Assembly: GCA_025351765.1 (NCBI GenBank)
Contig: JANXVH010000053.1
Coordinates: 1-64,000, forward strand
Origin: Pedobacter sp.
GTDB taxonomy: Bacteria > Bacteroidota > Bacteroidia > Sphingobacteriales > Sphingobacteriaceae
Direction of reading: 5' to 3'
Length of the DNA stretch: 64,000 nt
The notes beneath the pieces are model-generated. The model was not told the DNA's origin. It saw only the letters and a program-made list of their open reading frames with translations, and did no database searches. A program made the translations under genes and the position numbers. Shown one piece after another: positions 26,978 through 36,373 of this stretch; positions within the stretch are counted from its first letter, which is position 1, and each line of letters begins with the position of its first letter.

Positions 26978-28003
26978 ATGGCAATATTAGTCGATTTAAG
27001 AAGTGATACGGTTACAAAGCCAACATCAGGAATGTTGGATGCGATGATGAGCGCAAAAGTTGGCGACGATGTTTTTGGTGAAGATGAAACGGTAAGTGCG
27101 TTAGAAGCAAAACTTTCTGCGCTATTCAATATGGAGGCTGGTATGTTCTGCCCTTCGGGCACCATGACCAATCAGATTGCCATTAAATGTTTTACAAAGC
27201 CAATGGACGAGGTAATCTGTGACCAAACAGCGCATGTATATCGTTACGAGGGTGGAGGAATTGCTTATCATTCTATGTCTTCTGTTCGATTGCTCAATGG
27301 CCCGCGTGGTATTATTACTCCCGAAATGATTGAGCCAGAAATTAATGAACCTAACATACACTATCCAGATTCCACCCTGGTGGTATTGGAAAACACGGTA
27401 AATAAAGGTGGCGGAGCATGTTATAAACGCTCGCAAATAGAACCCATCAGTTTGCTTTGTAAAAACAAAGGCTTAAGGTTACATCTAGACGGGGCAAGGA
27501 TATTTAATGCGCTCATTGCTACCGGAGATCAGGCGAAAGACTACGGACAATATTTTGACGGCCTTTCTGTATGTCTTTCAAAAGGACTTGGTGCTCCGGT
27601 GGGCTCAGTGCTTTTAAGTTCAAATGAAACCATTAAAAGGGCAATAAAGATTAGAAAAGTGTTTGGTGGAGGTATGAGGCAGGCCGGCTATCTGGCCGCA
27701 GCAGGCATTTATGCCTTAGACCATCATATTGATCGACTGGCAGATGATCATCGTCATGCAAAGGTTCTTGCAGCGGCCTTAGCGGGGGTTACCTACGTTA
27801 TCAGTGTAATGCCTGTTGAAACCAATATCGTAATCTTTGAAGTATCACCTGAATTTAATGCTGCTGAGATTGTGGAGCTATTTAACACGAAAGGGTTGGC
27901 CTGCAATACCACCAGCAATAAAACCATTAGAATGGTTACTCATTTAGGTGTTTCAGCTGCATTAATCGATATGGCTATCGAAATTATTAAAAATTTAAAA
28001 TGA
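26978..28003 (+). CDS. ltaE: Low-specificity L-threonine aldolase
   Basis: A 341-residue PLP enzyme that cleaves L-threonine or allo-threonine to glycine and acetaldehyde. It shows VDLRSDTVTKPT at the N-terminus, GDDVFGEDETV, HLDGAR (Asp171, holds the PLP nitrogen) and LSKGLGAPVGS with Lys202 for the Schiff base. The frame is open from 26960, but the ATG at 26978 matches the usual N-terminus. The stop overlaps the next start by four bases (ATGA). Confidence 0.93.
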   Translation: MAILVDLRSDTVTKPTSGMLDAMMSAKVGDDVFGEDETVSALEAKLSALFNMEAGMFCPSGTMTNQIAIKCFTKPMDEVICDQTAHVYRYEGGGIAYHSMSSVRLLNGPRGIITPEMIEPEINEPNIHYPDSTLVVLENTVNKGGGACYKRSQIEPISLLCKNKGLRLHLDGARIFNALIATGDQAKDYGQYFDGLSVCLSKGLGAPVGSVLLSSNETIKRAIKIRKVFGGGMRQAGYLAAAGIYALDHHIDRLADDHRHAKVLAAALAGVTYVISVMPVETNIVIFEVSPEFNAAEIVELFNTKGLACNTTSNKTIRMVTHLGVSAALIDMAIEIIKNLK

Positions 28004-29484
28004 AGAAAATTCTGATTGCCAACAGAGGCGAGATCGCTCTGCGTATTATGCGCTCTGCGCGTGAAATGGGAATAAAGACTGTAGCCGTTTTTTCAGAGGC
28101 TGATAGGGACGCCCTTCATGTAAGATATGCTGATGAGGCGGTATGTATCGGTCCGCCGCCTTCTAATCAATCCTACCTTGTGGGAGAAAAAATCATCGAG
28201 GCATGCAAAAAAACTGGTGCTGAAGCAATTCATCCCGGATATGGTTTTTTATCTGAAAATGCTGCTTTTGCAAGATTAGTCCGCGAAGCGGGATTGATCT
28301 TAATCGGACCAACCCCAGAGGCCATGGAAATAATGGGTAATAAACTTTCTGCTAAGGCTGCTGTGTTAAAATATAACATACCTATGGTACCCGGCACCGA
28401 AGAGGCAATTAATGACATTTCCGAAGCAAAGAATAGGGCTAGGGAAGTCGGATTTCCAATTCTCATTAAAGCCGCCGCCGGCGGCGGCGGAAAAGGCATG
28501 CGTATCGTTAATTCTTTAGAAGAGTTTGAAGAACAGATGCAGCTTGCCGTGAGCGAAGCAATCTCTGCATTTGGTGATGGAGCTGTTTTTATTGAGCGCT
28601 TTGTGACTTCACCACGGCATATTGAGATTCAGGTACTCGGTGATACTCATGGTAATATTGTTCATTTGTTTGAGCGCGAATGTTCTGTGCAGCGCAGGCA
28701 CCAAAAAGTAATAGAGGAAGCACCTTCAAGTATACTAACGCCAGAGATGAGGGCACAAATGGGTGCTTGTGCAGTCGATGTGGCAAGAGCCGTAAATTAT
28801 GTAGGCGCAGGAACCGTAGAATTTATTCTTGATGAGAACCTTGATTTTTTCTTCCTTGAAATGAATACACGCCTTCAGGTTGAGCATCCAGTAACGGAAC
28901 TGATCACAGGTTTAGATCTTGTTAAGGAACAGATCAAAATAGCCCGGGGTGAAAAACTTAATTATCGGCAAGAAGAACTTAAAATTAACGGACACGCCAT
29001 TGAGCTTAGGGTGTATGCTGAAGACCCCCTAAATAACTTCCTTCCTGACATTGGTACACTGGAAACCTATAAAACACCCAAAGGCAATGGTGTTAGGGTA
29101 GATGACGGATTTGAACAGGGTATGGAGATTCCCATTTACTATGATCCTATGATTGCCAAGCTGATTACCTATGGTGCTTGTCGTGATGAAGCCATACAAA
29201 GAATGATCAGGGCCATTGATGAATATGACATAACCGGTATTAAAACTACACTTAAATTTGGGAAATTTGTAATGCAGCATGAGGCTTTTAAGTCTGGTAA
29301 TTTCGATACGCATTTTGTAGACAAATATTTTAACGCCAATAGTTTAAATGCAAACGATCCTGACGAGGCGTTAATTGCTGCTATTGCTGCAGTCCTTGCC
29401 ATTAAAAAAGGCCAATCTGGAGTTGAACAAGCCTCCTCAAAAATAATAGAAAGCAATTGGAGAAAGAACAGGCTCAAATTTTAA
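28000..29484 (+). CDS. accC: Acyl-CoA carboxylase, biotin carboxylase subunit
   Basis: A 494-residue ATP-grasp enzyme that carboxylates biotin on the carrier protein. It shows KKILIANRGEIALRIMRSA, the glycine-rich ATP loop KAAAGGGGKGMRIV, the catalytic FLEMNTRLQVEHPVTE and the C-terminal RMIRAIDEYDITGIKTT. No biotin carrier or carboxyltransferase gene is adjacent, so it may serve an acetyl- or propionyl-CoA carboxylase encoded elsewhere. It overlaps the threonine aldolase gene by four bases. The codons of the ATP loop form an exact 18-bp GC palindrome at 28471-28488. Confidence 0.92.
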   Translation: MKKILIANRGEIALRIMRSAREMGIKTVAVFSEADRDALHVRYADEAVCIGPPPSNQSYLVGEKIIEACKKTGAEAIHPGYGFLSENAAFARLVREAGLILIGPTPEAMEIMGNKLSAKAAVLKYNIPMVPGTEEAINDISEAKNRAREVGFPILIKAAAGGGGKGMRIVNSLEEFEEQMQLAVSEAISAFGDGAVFIERFVTSPRHIEIQVLGDTHGNIVHLFERECSVQRRHQKVIEEAPSSILTPEMRAQMGACAVDVARAVNYVGAGTVEFILDENLDFFFLEMNTRLQVEHPVTELITGLDLVKEQIKIARGEKLNYRQEELKINGHAIELRVYAEDPLNNFLPDIGTLETYKTPKGNGVRVDDGFEQGMEIPIYYDPMIAKLITYGACRDEAIQRMIRAIDEYDITGIKTTLKFGKFVMQHEAFKSGNFDTHFVDKYFNANSLNANDPDEALIAAIAAVLAIKKGQSGVEQASSKIIESNWRKNRLKF

Positions 29485-29491
29485 TAATCAT

Positions 29492-30076
29492 ATGTTTACA
29501 GGTATAATAGAAACTCTTGGCCATGTTACCCAAATCGTTAGAGAAGGTAGTAATGTGCACTATACAATTTCATCAGACATAAGTACGGAACTGAAGGTAG
29601 ACCAAAGCATTGCCCACAATGGTGTTTGTCTTACAGTAGTAAGGACAAATGAGCAGAGTCACACCGTTACCGCTATTGAGGAGACACTTCAAAAATCCAA
29701 TCTGAGCAGCTTAAAAACGGGTAGTAAGGTTAACCTGGAAAGGTGCATGCAGATGAACGGTAGGCTGGACGGACATATCGTACAGGGTCACGTAGATCAA
29801 ACAGGGGTATGTATTAAAAGAACTGAGCTGGACGGAAGTTGGGAATATCGTTTTCAATACGATACTTCTAAAGGCAACGTTACGGTAGAGAAGGGTTCTG
29901 TTTGCATAAACGGCATCAGTCTTACTGTGGTTTCATCAGAGGATGATGCGTTTTCGGTATTTATAATTCCTTATACTTTCGAACATACCAATCTTCAGGA
30001 AGTACAGGTACAGGATATTGTGAATATTGAGTTTGATATCATAGGAAAATATGTTGCCAGACTAGTTAAACGATAA
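29492..30076 (+). CDS. ribE: Riboflavin synthase, alpha subunit
   Basis: A 194-residue enzyme that dismutates two 6,7-dimethyl-8-ribityllumazines to riboflavin. Two tandem lumazine-binding barrels: the first starts MFTGIIETLGHV and has the substrate loop HNGVCLTVV; the second has INGISLTVVS. GHVDQTG marks the middle. It starts seven bases after accC, so it may share that message, although the functions differ. The next gene converges with no gap. Confidence 0.94.
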   Translation: MFTGIIETLGHVTQIVREGSNVHYTISSDISTELKVDQSIAHNGVCLTVVRTNEQSHTVTAIEETLQKSNLSSLKTGSKVNLERCMQMNGRLDGHIVQGHVDQTGVCIKRTELDGSWEYRFQYDTSKGNVTVEKGSVCINGISLTVVSSEDDAFSVFIIPYTFEHTNLQEVQVQDIVNIEFDIIGKYVARLVKR

Positions 30077-31222
30077 CTATTTTTTCAGTTCAATAATTTT
30101 GTTCTTTATAAAGGTAATTAGCTTTGACTGCTCTTTTTCATTGATCGTTTTTAGGTATTGCTCATAGTAACTTATTGCATTTTTCTTATCATTCAGTTTA
30201 GTCTCATAGACTAAAGCAATGTTATAAAATAAGCTGCCGTTATTTTCAAACAGCAATCCTCTTTTATAAGCGGTGTTGGCCTCTTCATTCTTACCAATCT
30301 CTTCAAAGGAGTCGCCAAGTAGTCCGTAATAAGAGGCTATTTTATTGGACACTCCTTCTTTTATCGCTCTTTCAAAATAAGGAGCGGCATTCTTATAGTC
30401 TTTGAGACCACGATAACTTAGTCCGATGTTATAAAACAGACCTTCATTGTCGAACGATTTATCATTGATAATCAGGAAGTATTTTAAGGCATTTTTATAC
30501 TCAAGCTGAAGGAAATAAGACTTAGCTAAATTGTTTAAAACAAAAGTAGTGCTATCACCATAGTTCATCAACTTAACTCCGGCGGCAATTGATTCTGTAT
30601 ATTTCTTATTGGCCATACTTATAGGCATTTTCATTTTCAGCAGTTGCAAGTTGGTAGTATCTGCCTGTAATGCTGGCTCAAGGATCTTACTAGCCTCAGC
30701 AAAAAAGTTCCTCTTAAAATAAAGCTCGCAAAGCTCATAAACCACTTCAGCATCTGTGGGATTTAAAGTGTTCGCTTTTTTCAGGTAGTTGATCTTAGCG
30801 GGAGTGACATCTCCCTTGTCCAATCGAGCCAATTGCTTATAGACATTGAAATTTGTGCTGTCCAGCTTTAAAATTTCCAGGTAGTATGCTTTTGCTTTCT
30901 CATCGTTTCCTCTTCTAATGTTGATGTTTGCTAGGCTAAATAGGGTAATGAGATTTGCAGGCTGCAGTGCATACAGCTTTAAATAGCTTTTTTCAGCATC
31001 AGGTAACTTGCCTGCCATCATATTGGCATAAGCAAGCTGTGCCAGTTCTTTTGGGTTTTGTGTATCCTCTTTATAAACTCCTCGAAGGTAGGTAGCGGCC
31101 TCGCCATATTTTTGGGTCTGATATAACTCTAGTAGTTTCTCATTATCCAGTGCGGTCTGTGCCTGAAGTGCAAAGGCATTAAAAAGAGTAAAAGCAATTA
31201 TAAGGAGGAGTAATTTTTTCAT
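30077..31222 (-). CDS. Secreted tetratricopeptide-repeat protein
   Basis: A 381-residue protein with a signal peptide (MKKLLLLIIAFTLFNAFALQAQ) and about nine TPR units (for example AQLAYANMMAGKLPDAEKSYL, NIGLSYRGLKDYKNAAPYF, NIALVYETKLNDKKNAISYY). Periplasmic or outer-membrane-facing scaffold; the partner is unknown. It converges on ribE, stop codons abutting. Confidence 0.85.
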   Translation of the reverse strand: MKKLLLLIIAFTLFNAFALQAQTALDNEKLLELYQTQKYGEAATYLRGVYKEDTQNPKELAQLAYANMMAGKLPDAEKSYLKLYALQPANLITLFSLANINIRRGNDEKAKAYYLEILKLDSTNFNVYKQLARLDKGDVTPAKINYLKKANTLNPTDAEVVYELCELYFKRNFFAEASKILEPALQADTTNLQLLKMKMPISMANKKYTESIAAGVKLMNYGDSTTFVLNNLAKSYFLQLEYKNALKYFLIINDKSFDNEGLFYNIGLSYRGLKDYKNAAPYFERAIKEGVSNKIASYYGLLGDSFEEIGKNEEANTAYKRGLLFENNGSLFYNIALVYETKLNDKKNAISYYEQYLKTINEKEQSKLITFIKNKIIELKK

Positions 31223-31404
31223 AGTGTAGGAATCACGAATAACTAAAATATTAGTTATTTATTATTTATTCAAATTTTAGTAGTTTGTTTTATCTCTTAT
31301 TGTAAGCTAACAATATGCCGGCCATTCTCTTCATCAAAAGATTTGGCAAGGTAATTGGTTAACGATTATAGTAATTAATTGATAATCTAACTAAAAACAA
31401 AAAT

Positions 31405-31704
31405 ATGAATACTTTAAAGAAGTTCGAGCTGATGGAAAAAATTGTAAGAGAGCTGGAAGATTTACAACATTCGCAACAGGCAATCATACAAAAGATAGGC
31501 AAAATAGAAGTAGATAATATTGAGTTAAGTGATAAGAAATTGGATAAAGATCTTCCTGATATGCATCAGAGGGTTGCAGATAATTTGGATACCATCAAAA
31601 GCATTTTAGAATACTTCGCAGACAAAACTGATGAATTTGGTTCTAAGAATAATGTTGATGCTTTAAAAGAGCAGCAAGCTATTGACGAAGTGACGGGTCA
31701 TTAG
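31405..31704 (+). CDS. Hypothetical small helical protein
   Basis: A 99-residue acidic, soluble protein with heptad-like helices (FELMEKIVRELEDLQHSQQAIIQKIGKIE, then MHQRVADNLDTIKSIL). No signal peptide or membrane segment, and no family recognised. It converges on the histidine kinase gene, with three bases between the stops. Presence of a regular start and a codon pattern like its neighbours make it a real gene in my view. Confidence 0.6.
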   Translation: MNTLKKFELMEKIVRELEDLQHSQQAIIQKIGKIEVDNIELSDKKLDKDLPDMHQRVADNLDTIKSILEYFADKTDEFGSKNNVDALKEQQAIDEVTGH

Positions 31705-31707
31705 CAA

Positions 31708-33474
31708 TTAATTTATATCAACGGGAAGGTGCAGACAAAATTTTGCACCTTTCCCTTTTTCACTAGTAGCTGTAATACTGCCTTCATTCCTTTCCATAAA
31801 GTCTTTACAAACCACCAATCCCAAACCAGTACCTTTTTCATTCATTGTGCCTCTTGTAGAGAGGTTCTCTCCATTAAAAAGTTTATTTAACACCTCTGGA
31901 GGTATTCCCACACCATTATCCTCAATACATAGTTTAATCATGTGCGCTTTGGTGTAAACTGCAAATATATTGATCTCGCAGCCTTCATGACAAAATTTAA
32001 TGGCGTTGTTAATGATGTTTCTAATCACAATCTGAATCATCAACATGTCTGCATAAACCATTTCGCCTGGAAAAACGTCCTGAACAATATTGATCTTTTT
32101 CGCTTCCGCGGATGGTAGGTGATAGTGTACTTCATTTACAATCAGGCCTTTCAAATCAAAAAACTCTTTATTAATTCCATAGCCCTTAAGCTGACTTCTA
32201 GACCAGTGCAAAATGTTTTCTAAAAGATCGGTTGTATAAATAATATCTTTACTCAGTACAGGGGATAATTCTTTAAACTCTTCTAATGTGATCAAATCGT
32301 TTGATATCATTTTTAGTACTTCAGATAAATTTACCAGCGGAGCCCTCAAATCGTGTGCAATGATGGAGAATATGCGGTCTTTCAATTGGTTTAGCCTTTT
32401 AAGTTCTTCTGCTTGCTGCTGGGATTTTAATGCATCCTGCCTAAGCAGGGTAAGGTCTTGCATTTTAATAATAATAGCTTCGCTGTTCAACTTATTTTCG
32501 TTCAGGTATCCGATGTGTGCTTCCAAATCATACACGTTTCCAAGGCTTTCTACCTTTAATTCTATTTTACCGGATTTATGTTCATTTATAAAACTTAAAA
32601 AATCAGTTTGTCCAGGTAACAAGTCATTAATCGCTGTGCCAATAATATTGCTTTCTTTAACGTATGTCAGGTATTTTTTAAAAGCGTGGTTATAGTCAAT
32701 CACGCGATTTTTGCTATCCAGAATAACAAAACCGTCCTGCATTAGGTCCATTACTTTTTCGCGGGCAACAGGTACTATATCAAAAAGCTTAAACCTGTAT
32801 ATAGCTATAGCAATCAAAAAGATGGTAGCAGCAAAGGCAAAAGGTGTGATGTCCAAATTCCCCATAGGCCTTAAGCCAATAAGATAGGAAATATTAGCTA
32901 TCCAGGGAATAAGGGAGGAAATAATGATCAGGTAGTTTTGATTCCTGTAAATCGGGTCTGCCTTCTTAAATTTAGCGAACAATAGATAGTTGCCAATTCC
33001 CAGCAGCACATAAAAGTAAATTGTAAAAAAATGATATCCCATACCGGGATCAATCTTCACCATCGGGAAATATCCCGAATAATCCATGGTAAGCTTGTTG
33101 TAATAAAAATGATGGTATTGGTTAGTCCACACCATTATTATAGTTAGCAACGTAATAAACAGCAGGGGGCCAATATTCATTGGTTTTTTGTACCAGCATT
33201 CCTTGCCTGATAAATGCAGGCAGAATAAGAACCAGGTTAAGGGAAGCGTAGTGATGCCAATATATTCTATGTTGATAAAGAATTTAATCTGATGGAGCGT
33301 AGAACTAGCCAATTCAAAGCCGTATGCTATTGACCAGATGGCATTTGTAAACATCATTAATCCAAATAGCCTAACAGCACCACCTTCTTTTTTAAATATA
33401 TAGTACGATAAAAAGAGGGTAAGCTTGCCGAAGAAAATTAGGACGAGTGCGTAAATATTAAATTTTAAATCCAT
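31708..33474 (-). CDS. 7TM sensor histidine kinase with PAS domain
   Basis: A 588-residue membrane kinase. Residues 1-230 form a seven-helix sensor (histidine-kinase N-terminal 7TM type), then a PAS domain (about 235-345), a short coiled linker, the HisKA domain with His374 in SIIAHDLRAPL, and the ATPase domain with N box RNIINNAIKF (about 485-494), D box EDNGVGIPPE and G box KGTGLGLVV. No response regulator lies beside it, so it is an orphan kinase in this window. The signal is unknown. Confidence 0.9.
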   Translation of the reverse strand: MDLKFNIYALVLIFFGKLTLFLSYYIFKKEGGAVRLFGLMMFTNAIWSIAYGFELASSTLHQIKFFINIEYIGITTLPLTWFLFCLHLSGKECWYKKPMNIGPLLFITLLTIIMVWTNQYHHFYYNKLTMDYSGYFPMVKIDPGMGYHFFTIYFYVLLGIGNYLLFAKFKKADPIYRNQNYLIIISSLIPWIANISYLIGLRPMGNLDITPFAFAATIFLIAIAIYRFKLFDIVPVAREKVMDLMQDGFVILDSKNRVIDYNHAFKKYLTYVKESNIIGTAINDLLPGQTDFLSFINEHKSGKIELKVESLGNVYDLEAHIGYLNENKLNSEAIIIKMQDLTLLRQDALKSQQQAEELKRLNQLKDRIFSIIAHDLRAPLVNLSEVLKMISNDLITLEEFKELSPVLSKDIIYTTDLLENILHWSRSQLKGYGINKEFFDLKGLIVNEVHYHLPSAEAKKINIVQDVFPGEMVYADMLMIQIVIRNIINNAIKFCHEGCEINIFAVYTKAHMIKLCIEDNGVGIPPEVLNKLFNGENLSTRGTMNEKGTGLGLVVCKDFMERNEGSITATSEKGKGAKFCLHLPVDIN

Positions 33475-33623
33475 TACTTGTCCTAATTTAACGCAGAGAA
33501 AATACCTAAAACAAAATCGTAGGTATTCATATTTGATATATAAAAGTACACAATTAGTTTTGAATTTAAAATATCGCTATTTTTACTTAATCAAACAGTC
33601 AATCGAGCACTAAATTTTTTATT

Positions 33624-34211
33624 ATGAAAAGAATTATTTTATCAACGTTACTACTTTGCGCTGGGTTTGCAGCCTCAAGCCAGATCCTTCCAAGCTTTCA
33701 GTTTGGTGTTAAAGCGGGAACAAATCTATCAAAATTAAGCACAGATAATACACTGAGCAGTGACAACCGCGCCGGGTATTATGCAGGTATATGGACACGG
33801 ATAGGTGCGGCGGGCATTCACTTGCAGCCTGAATTGTATTTGAGCGGAAAAAATACTACCCTAAAAGACGCCAATGGTCTAGAGAACAAAGTTAAGTTTA
33901 CCAGTCTAGATCTGCCTATATTGGTGGGGACCAAGATTGGTGCTGCAGGCGTTGGCTTAAGGTTAAACACAGGACCAGTAGTGTCGTTTATTTTAAGTGA
34001 TGACCAGTCTTTGGGACAAGCAGCAAGTAACGCCTTCTCTGGCAACTTTAAAGGACAAAATTTTGCATGGCAGTTTGGTGCAGGATTGGATATCAGTAAA
34101 TTAGGTATTGATGTAAGGTATGAGCAAGGCCTTTCCAAAATTGGCGAAAATGGCTACAACGATACTAAACTTAAGTTATTTACTGTTGGGTTAGCCTATA
34201 AATTATATTAG
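33624..34211 (+). CDS. Outer-membrane beta-barrel protein (PorT family)
   Basis: A 195-residue protein with a signal peptide (to about AASSQ) and eight alternating strands starting FQFGVKAGTNLSKLS, a hallmark of PorT/OMP_b-brl_2 barrels, ending in the aromatic FTVGLAYKLY. Small outer-membrane barrel of unknown role. A terminator follows. Confidence 0.82.
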   Translation: MKRIILSTLLLCAGFAASSQILPSFQFGVKAGTNLSKLSTDNTLSSDNRAGYYAGIWTRIGAAGIHLQPELYLSGKNTTLKDANGLENKVKFTSLDLPILVGTKIGAAGVGLRLNTGPVVSFILSDDQSLGQAASNAFSGNFKGQNFAWQFGAGLDISKLGIDVRYEQGLSKIGENGYNDTKLKLFTVGLAYKLY

Positions 34212-34237
34212 TAATATAAGTTTTCAACATTTTTTCT

Positions 34238-34268
34238 AAAAGGGTAAACATTTAGCGTTTACCCTTTT
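34238..34268 (+). terminator. Intrinsic terminator after the beta-barrel gene
   Basis: AAAAGGGTAAAC (34238-34249) and GTTTACCCTTTT (34257-34268) form a perfect 12-bp stem with loop ATTTAGC, followed by a further T. Confidence 0.8.
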
Positions 34269-34319
34269 TCTTGGCTTTAAAATTGATGTTTATCCTCTAC
34301 TAACTCAACTTAAACTGTC

Positions 34320-34601
34320 ATGAATATCAAAGAACTATTGTTAAACGGACAAAGCTTCCTCGAAATGCTTAAACAATTCTCAATTGATGCGGCCAATGTG
34401 AAAATACAAGATGAAGATATTATTCTAAGCGACCAAAATCTTGAACACCGTGAAATTGTTAAAGAAAGTATTTGTATCGAAGGTAGAAACCAACAAGGTA
34501 TAATTAACTTCTTTGGAACACTTCATTATAACTTTTTAAACAAACTTGCCGTATTTGAAATGGAAGGATTTGAGCAGATTAACCAGCCAAAAGTTGCTTA
34601 A
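34320..34601 (+). CDS. Hypothetical small protein
   Basis: A 93-residue soluble acidic protein (MNIKELLLNGQSFLEML..., DEDIILSDQNLEHREIVKES). No motif that I recognise. It overlaps the end of the YihY/BrkB-family gene by four bases tail to tail. Confidence 0.6.
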   Translation: MNIKELLLNGQSFLEMLKQFSIDAANVKIQDEDIILSDQNLEHREIVKESICIEGRNQQGIINFFGTLHYNFLNKLAVFEMEGFEQINQPKVA

Positions 34602-35527
34602 GACTCTTTTGGAATCTCTTTGATCTCGTAATTATATGTGCCCTTTATTGCCCTTATCGGTGTTTCTCTAGAATCACTCAGGATCTTTACATAGCAAGCT
34701 CCAAAATAAAATATAAAGGACGAATAAAATACGAAGAGCATGATCAGCACAATTGATCCTGAAGTACCGTATATATTGCCGATGCCACTAAGTGGTAACA
34801 TAATCCTCAATATGTATTTACCGATGGTAAAGAGTATTCCTGTCAGTATTCCTCCCCTTAACGCAGTAATCCAGGTTGGCCTGCCATTGGTTAGATACCT
34901 AAACAAAACTGTAAACCAAGTGGTCACAATGGCCACAAACAATAATTGATTCAATACCAATAAAAATATCCTACCAAAAGTAGGAGATGCATTATTAATG
35001 TATCCGCCAATAAACGCCTGCATACTGTCTGTCATAAACCCAGTAATAAATAAAATACCGGCTAGTAAAATGATCACCATTGACCTGCCCCGTAACTTCA
35101 ACTTAAAGAGAAAACCAGATTGGGCGCTTATACCAATAGACCAAATCTGATCCATCGAGTTTTTAATTACATTAAATAGCGTAGTGGCAACGAATAGGAA
35201 AAACACAAAGCTAATCAGTGTGGCAAACCATTGATGGTCAATTCCTCTTATGTTTTTAAGCGTTTGCCTTACCTGTAACGTGCTACTAGCGTCTAAAATG
35301 TCTGCAAGCCTTTCAAATAATCTGGAAGCCAATATTTTTCTATCGATAAAGAACCCAAACAGCCTTAACAATATTAATAAGATGGGCGGTAGGGCAAAGT
35401 TGGCAAAGAATGCAGTGGCACCAGCCAGTCGCAATGGGTCATTTTTTTGAAACAGCGCAAAGGCATCTTTAAGTCTTTTAAAAAGAAGTTTTGCTCTGCT
35501 AATGTTGTTTATTGCCATCCCCGCCAT
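34598..35527 (-). CDS. YihY/virulence-factor BrkB family membrane protein
   Basis: A 309-residue inner-membrane protein with six hydrophobic segments. The family signature is visible: LRLAGATAFFANFALPPILLI near the N-terminus, TLFNVIKNSMDQIWSI in the middle and GSIVLIMLFVFYSSFIFYFGACYVK near the end. The biochemical role of the family is not settled. The start at 35527 gives the usual amphipathic leader (KLLFKRLKDAFALF). Confidence 0.88.
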   Translation of the reverse strand: MAGMAINNISRAKLLFKRLKDAFALFQKNDPLRLAGATAFFANFALPPILLILLRLFGFFIDRKILASRLFERLADILDASSTLQVRQTLKNIRGIDHQWFATLISFVFFLFVATTLFNVIKNSMDQIWSIGISAQSGFLFKLKLRGRSMVIILLAGILFITGFMTDSMQAFIGGYINNASPTFGRIFLLVLNQLLFVAIVTTWFTVLFRYLTNGRPTWITALRGGILTGILFTIGKYILRIMLPLSGIGNIYGTSGSIVLIMLFVFYSSFIFYFGACYVKILSDSRETPIRAIKGTYNYEIKEIPKES

Positions 35528-35660
35528 GATATTATAGTCCTAAAATAGCAAATTATTTTTTAGGATTGTGCTCCCTTTCGCTGGATGTAGCCATTGCTCA
35601 TTACGTTACTACTGATTTTTCTATCCTGGCCCTTAAAAAATAGCCCAATAAATAATATCG

Positions 35661-35726
35661 ATGTTAACTATAAACACATCAGATCTTAGTCCGGCGCAAT
35701 TGCAAAACTATCTTCAGTATAAATAA
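35661..35726 (+). pseudogene. N-terminal stub of a flavin reductase-like gene
   Basis: ATG 35661 opens a 21-codon frame reading MLTINTSDLSPAQLQNYLQY then Lys-stop. The opening matches the N-terminus of the flavin-reductase-like (DIM6/NTAB) proteins of this group, which go on with an arginine-proline-rich segment. That part is gone. The gene-free stretch 35528-35766 holds nothing else apart from a small 8-bp hairpin (35538-35565). The match is from memory and is short. Confidence 0.4.
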
Positions 35727-35766
35727 TATCAGGTGCTGTAAGTGTTAAAGACCGTTTGTTGTACGC

Positions 35767-36315
35767 TTAAAGGATACTAATTACTTTGATGAAACGCTTT
35801 TTGTAGAAACCTTCGTCCAAACTGGAGATGGTAACGCCCCGCGCATTGCCTGAAGAAGAATGAATAAACTTTACCTCATCACCATTAATAGAATAAACAA
35901 TGCCCACATGCCCCGGTGTACGAGATCTGCTGTCGGTGCCGGTAAATAAGATCACATCCCCAATCTTTGCATCTTCAATTTTCTTACCCACTCCGCTCGC
36001 CGCAAAATCCCTTGATGATCGGGGAACCTTAAAGCCAAAGTTACTAAACACGTAGTTTACAAAACCAGAACAGTCAAAGCCAAGGGTAGGGCTGCTGGAT
36101 GCCACTCTGTAACGAATGCCAAGCATAGATTTAGCAAAATCAAGAAGTGAATTAGGATTGGTAGTGTTGATGACAGCTTCCTTTTCTTTCTGTTCAGGAA
36201 GCTTGTTAATCAGTTTATTAACCATTTGCTGGTATTCAACCGGAATAGTGGTTTGCGACTTTGCAACCGACACACTAAAACAAATTAAACTGAAAAGTAT
36301 GAAAGTTTTTCTCAT
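35767..36315 (-). CDS. NlpC/P60 (C40) cell-wall peptidase
   Basis: A 182-residue secreted peptidase with a signal peptide of about 21 residues. The cysteine peptidase triad is visible: Cys82 in FDCSGFVNYVF, His136 in TPGHVGIVYS and His152 in VKFIHSSSG. It would cleave peptidoglycan stem peptides in the periplasm. Short type without a targeting domain. Confidence 0.9.
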   Translation of the reverse strand: MRKTFILFSLICFSVSVAKSQTTIPVEYQQMVNKLINKLPEQKEKEAVINTTNPNSLLDFAKSMLGIRYRVASSSPTLGFDCSGFVNYVFSNFGFKVPRSSRDFAASGVGKKIEDAKIGDVILFTGTDSRSRTPGHVGIVYSINGDEVKFIHSSSGNARGVTISSLDEGFYKKRFIKVISIL

Positions 36316-36373
36316 ATCAATAAGTCTAATATATAGATAAATATCTTCCGGCGTATATAATGTGGAAAACTTG

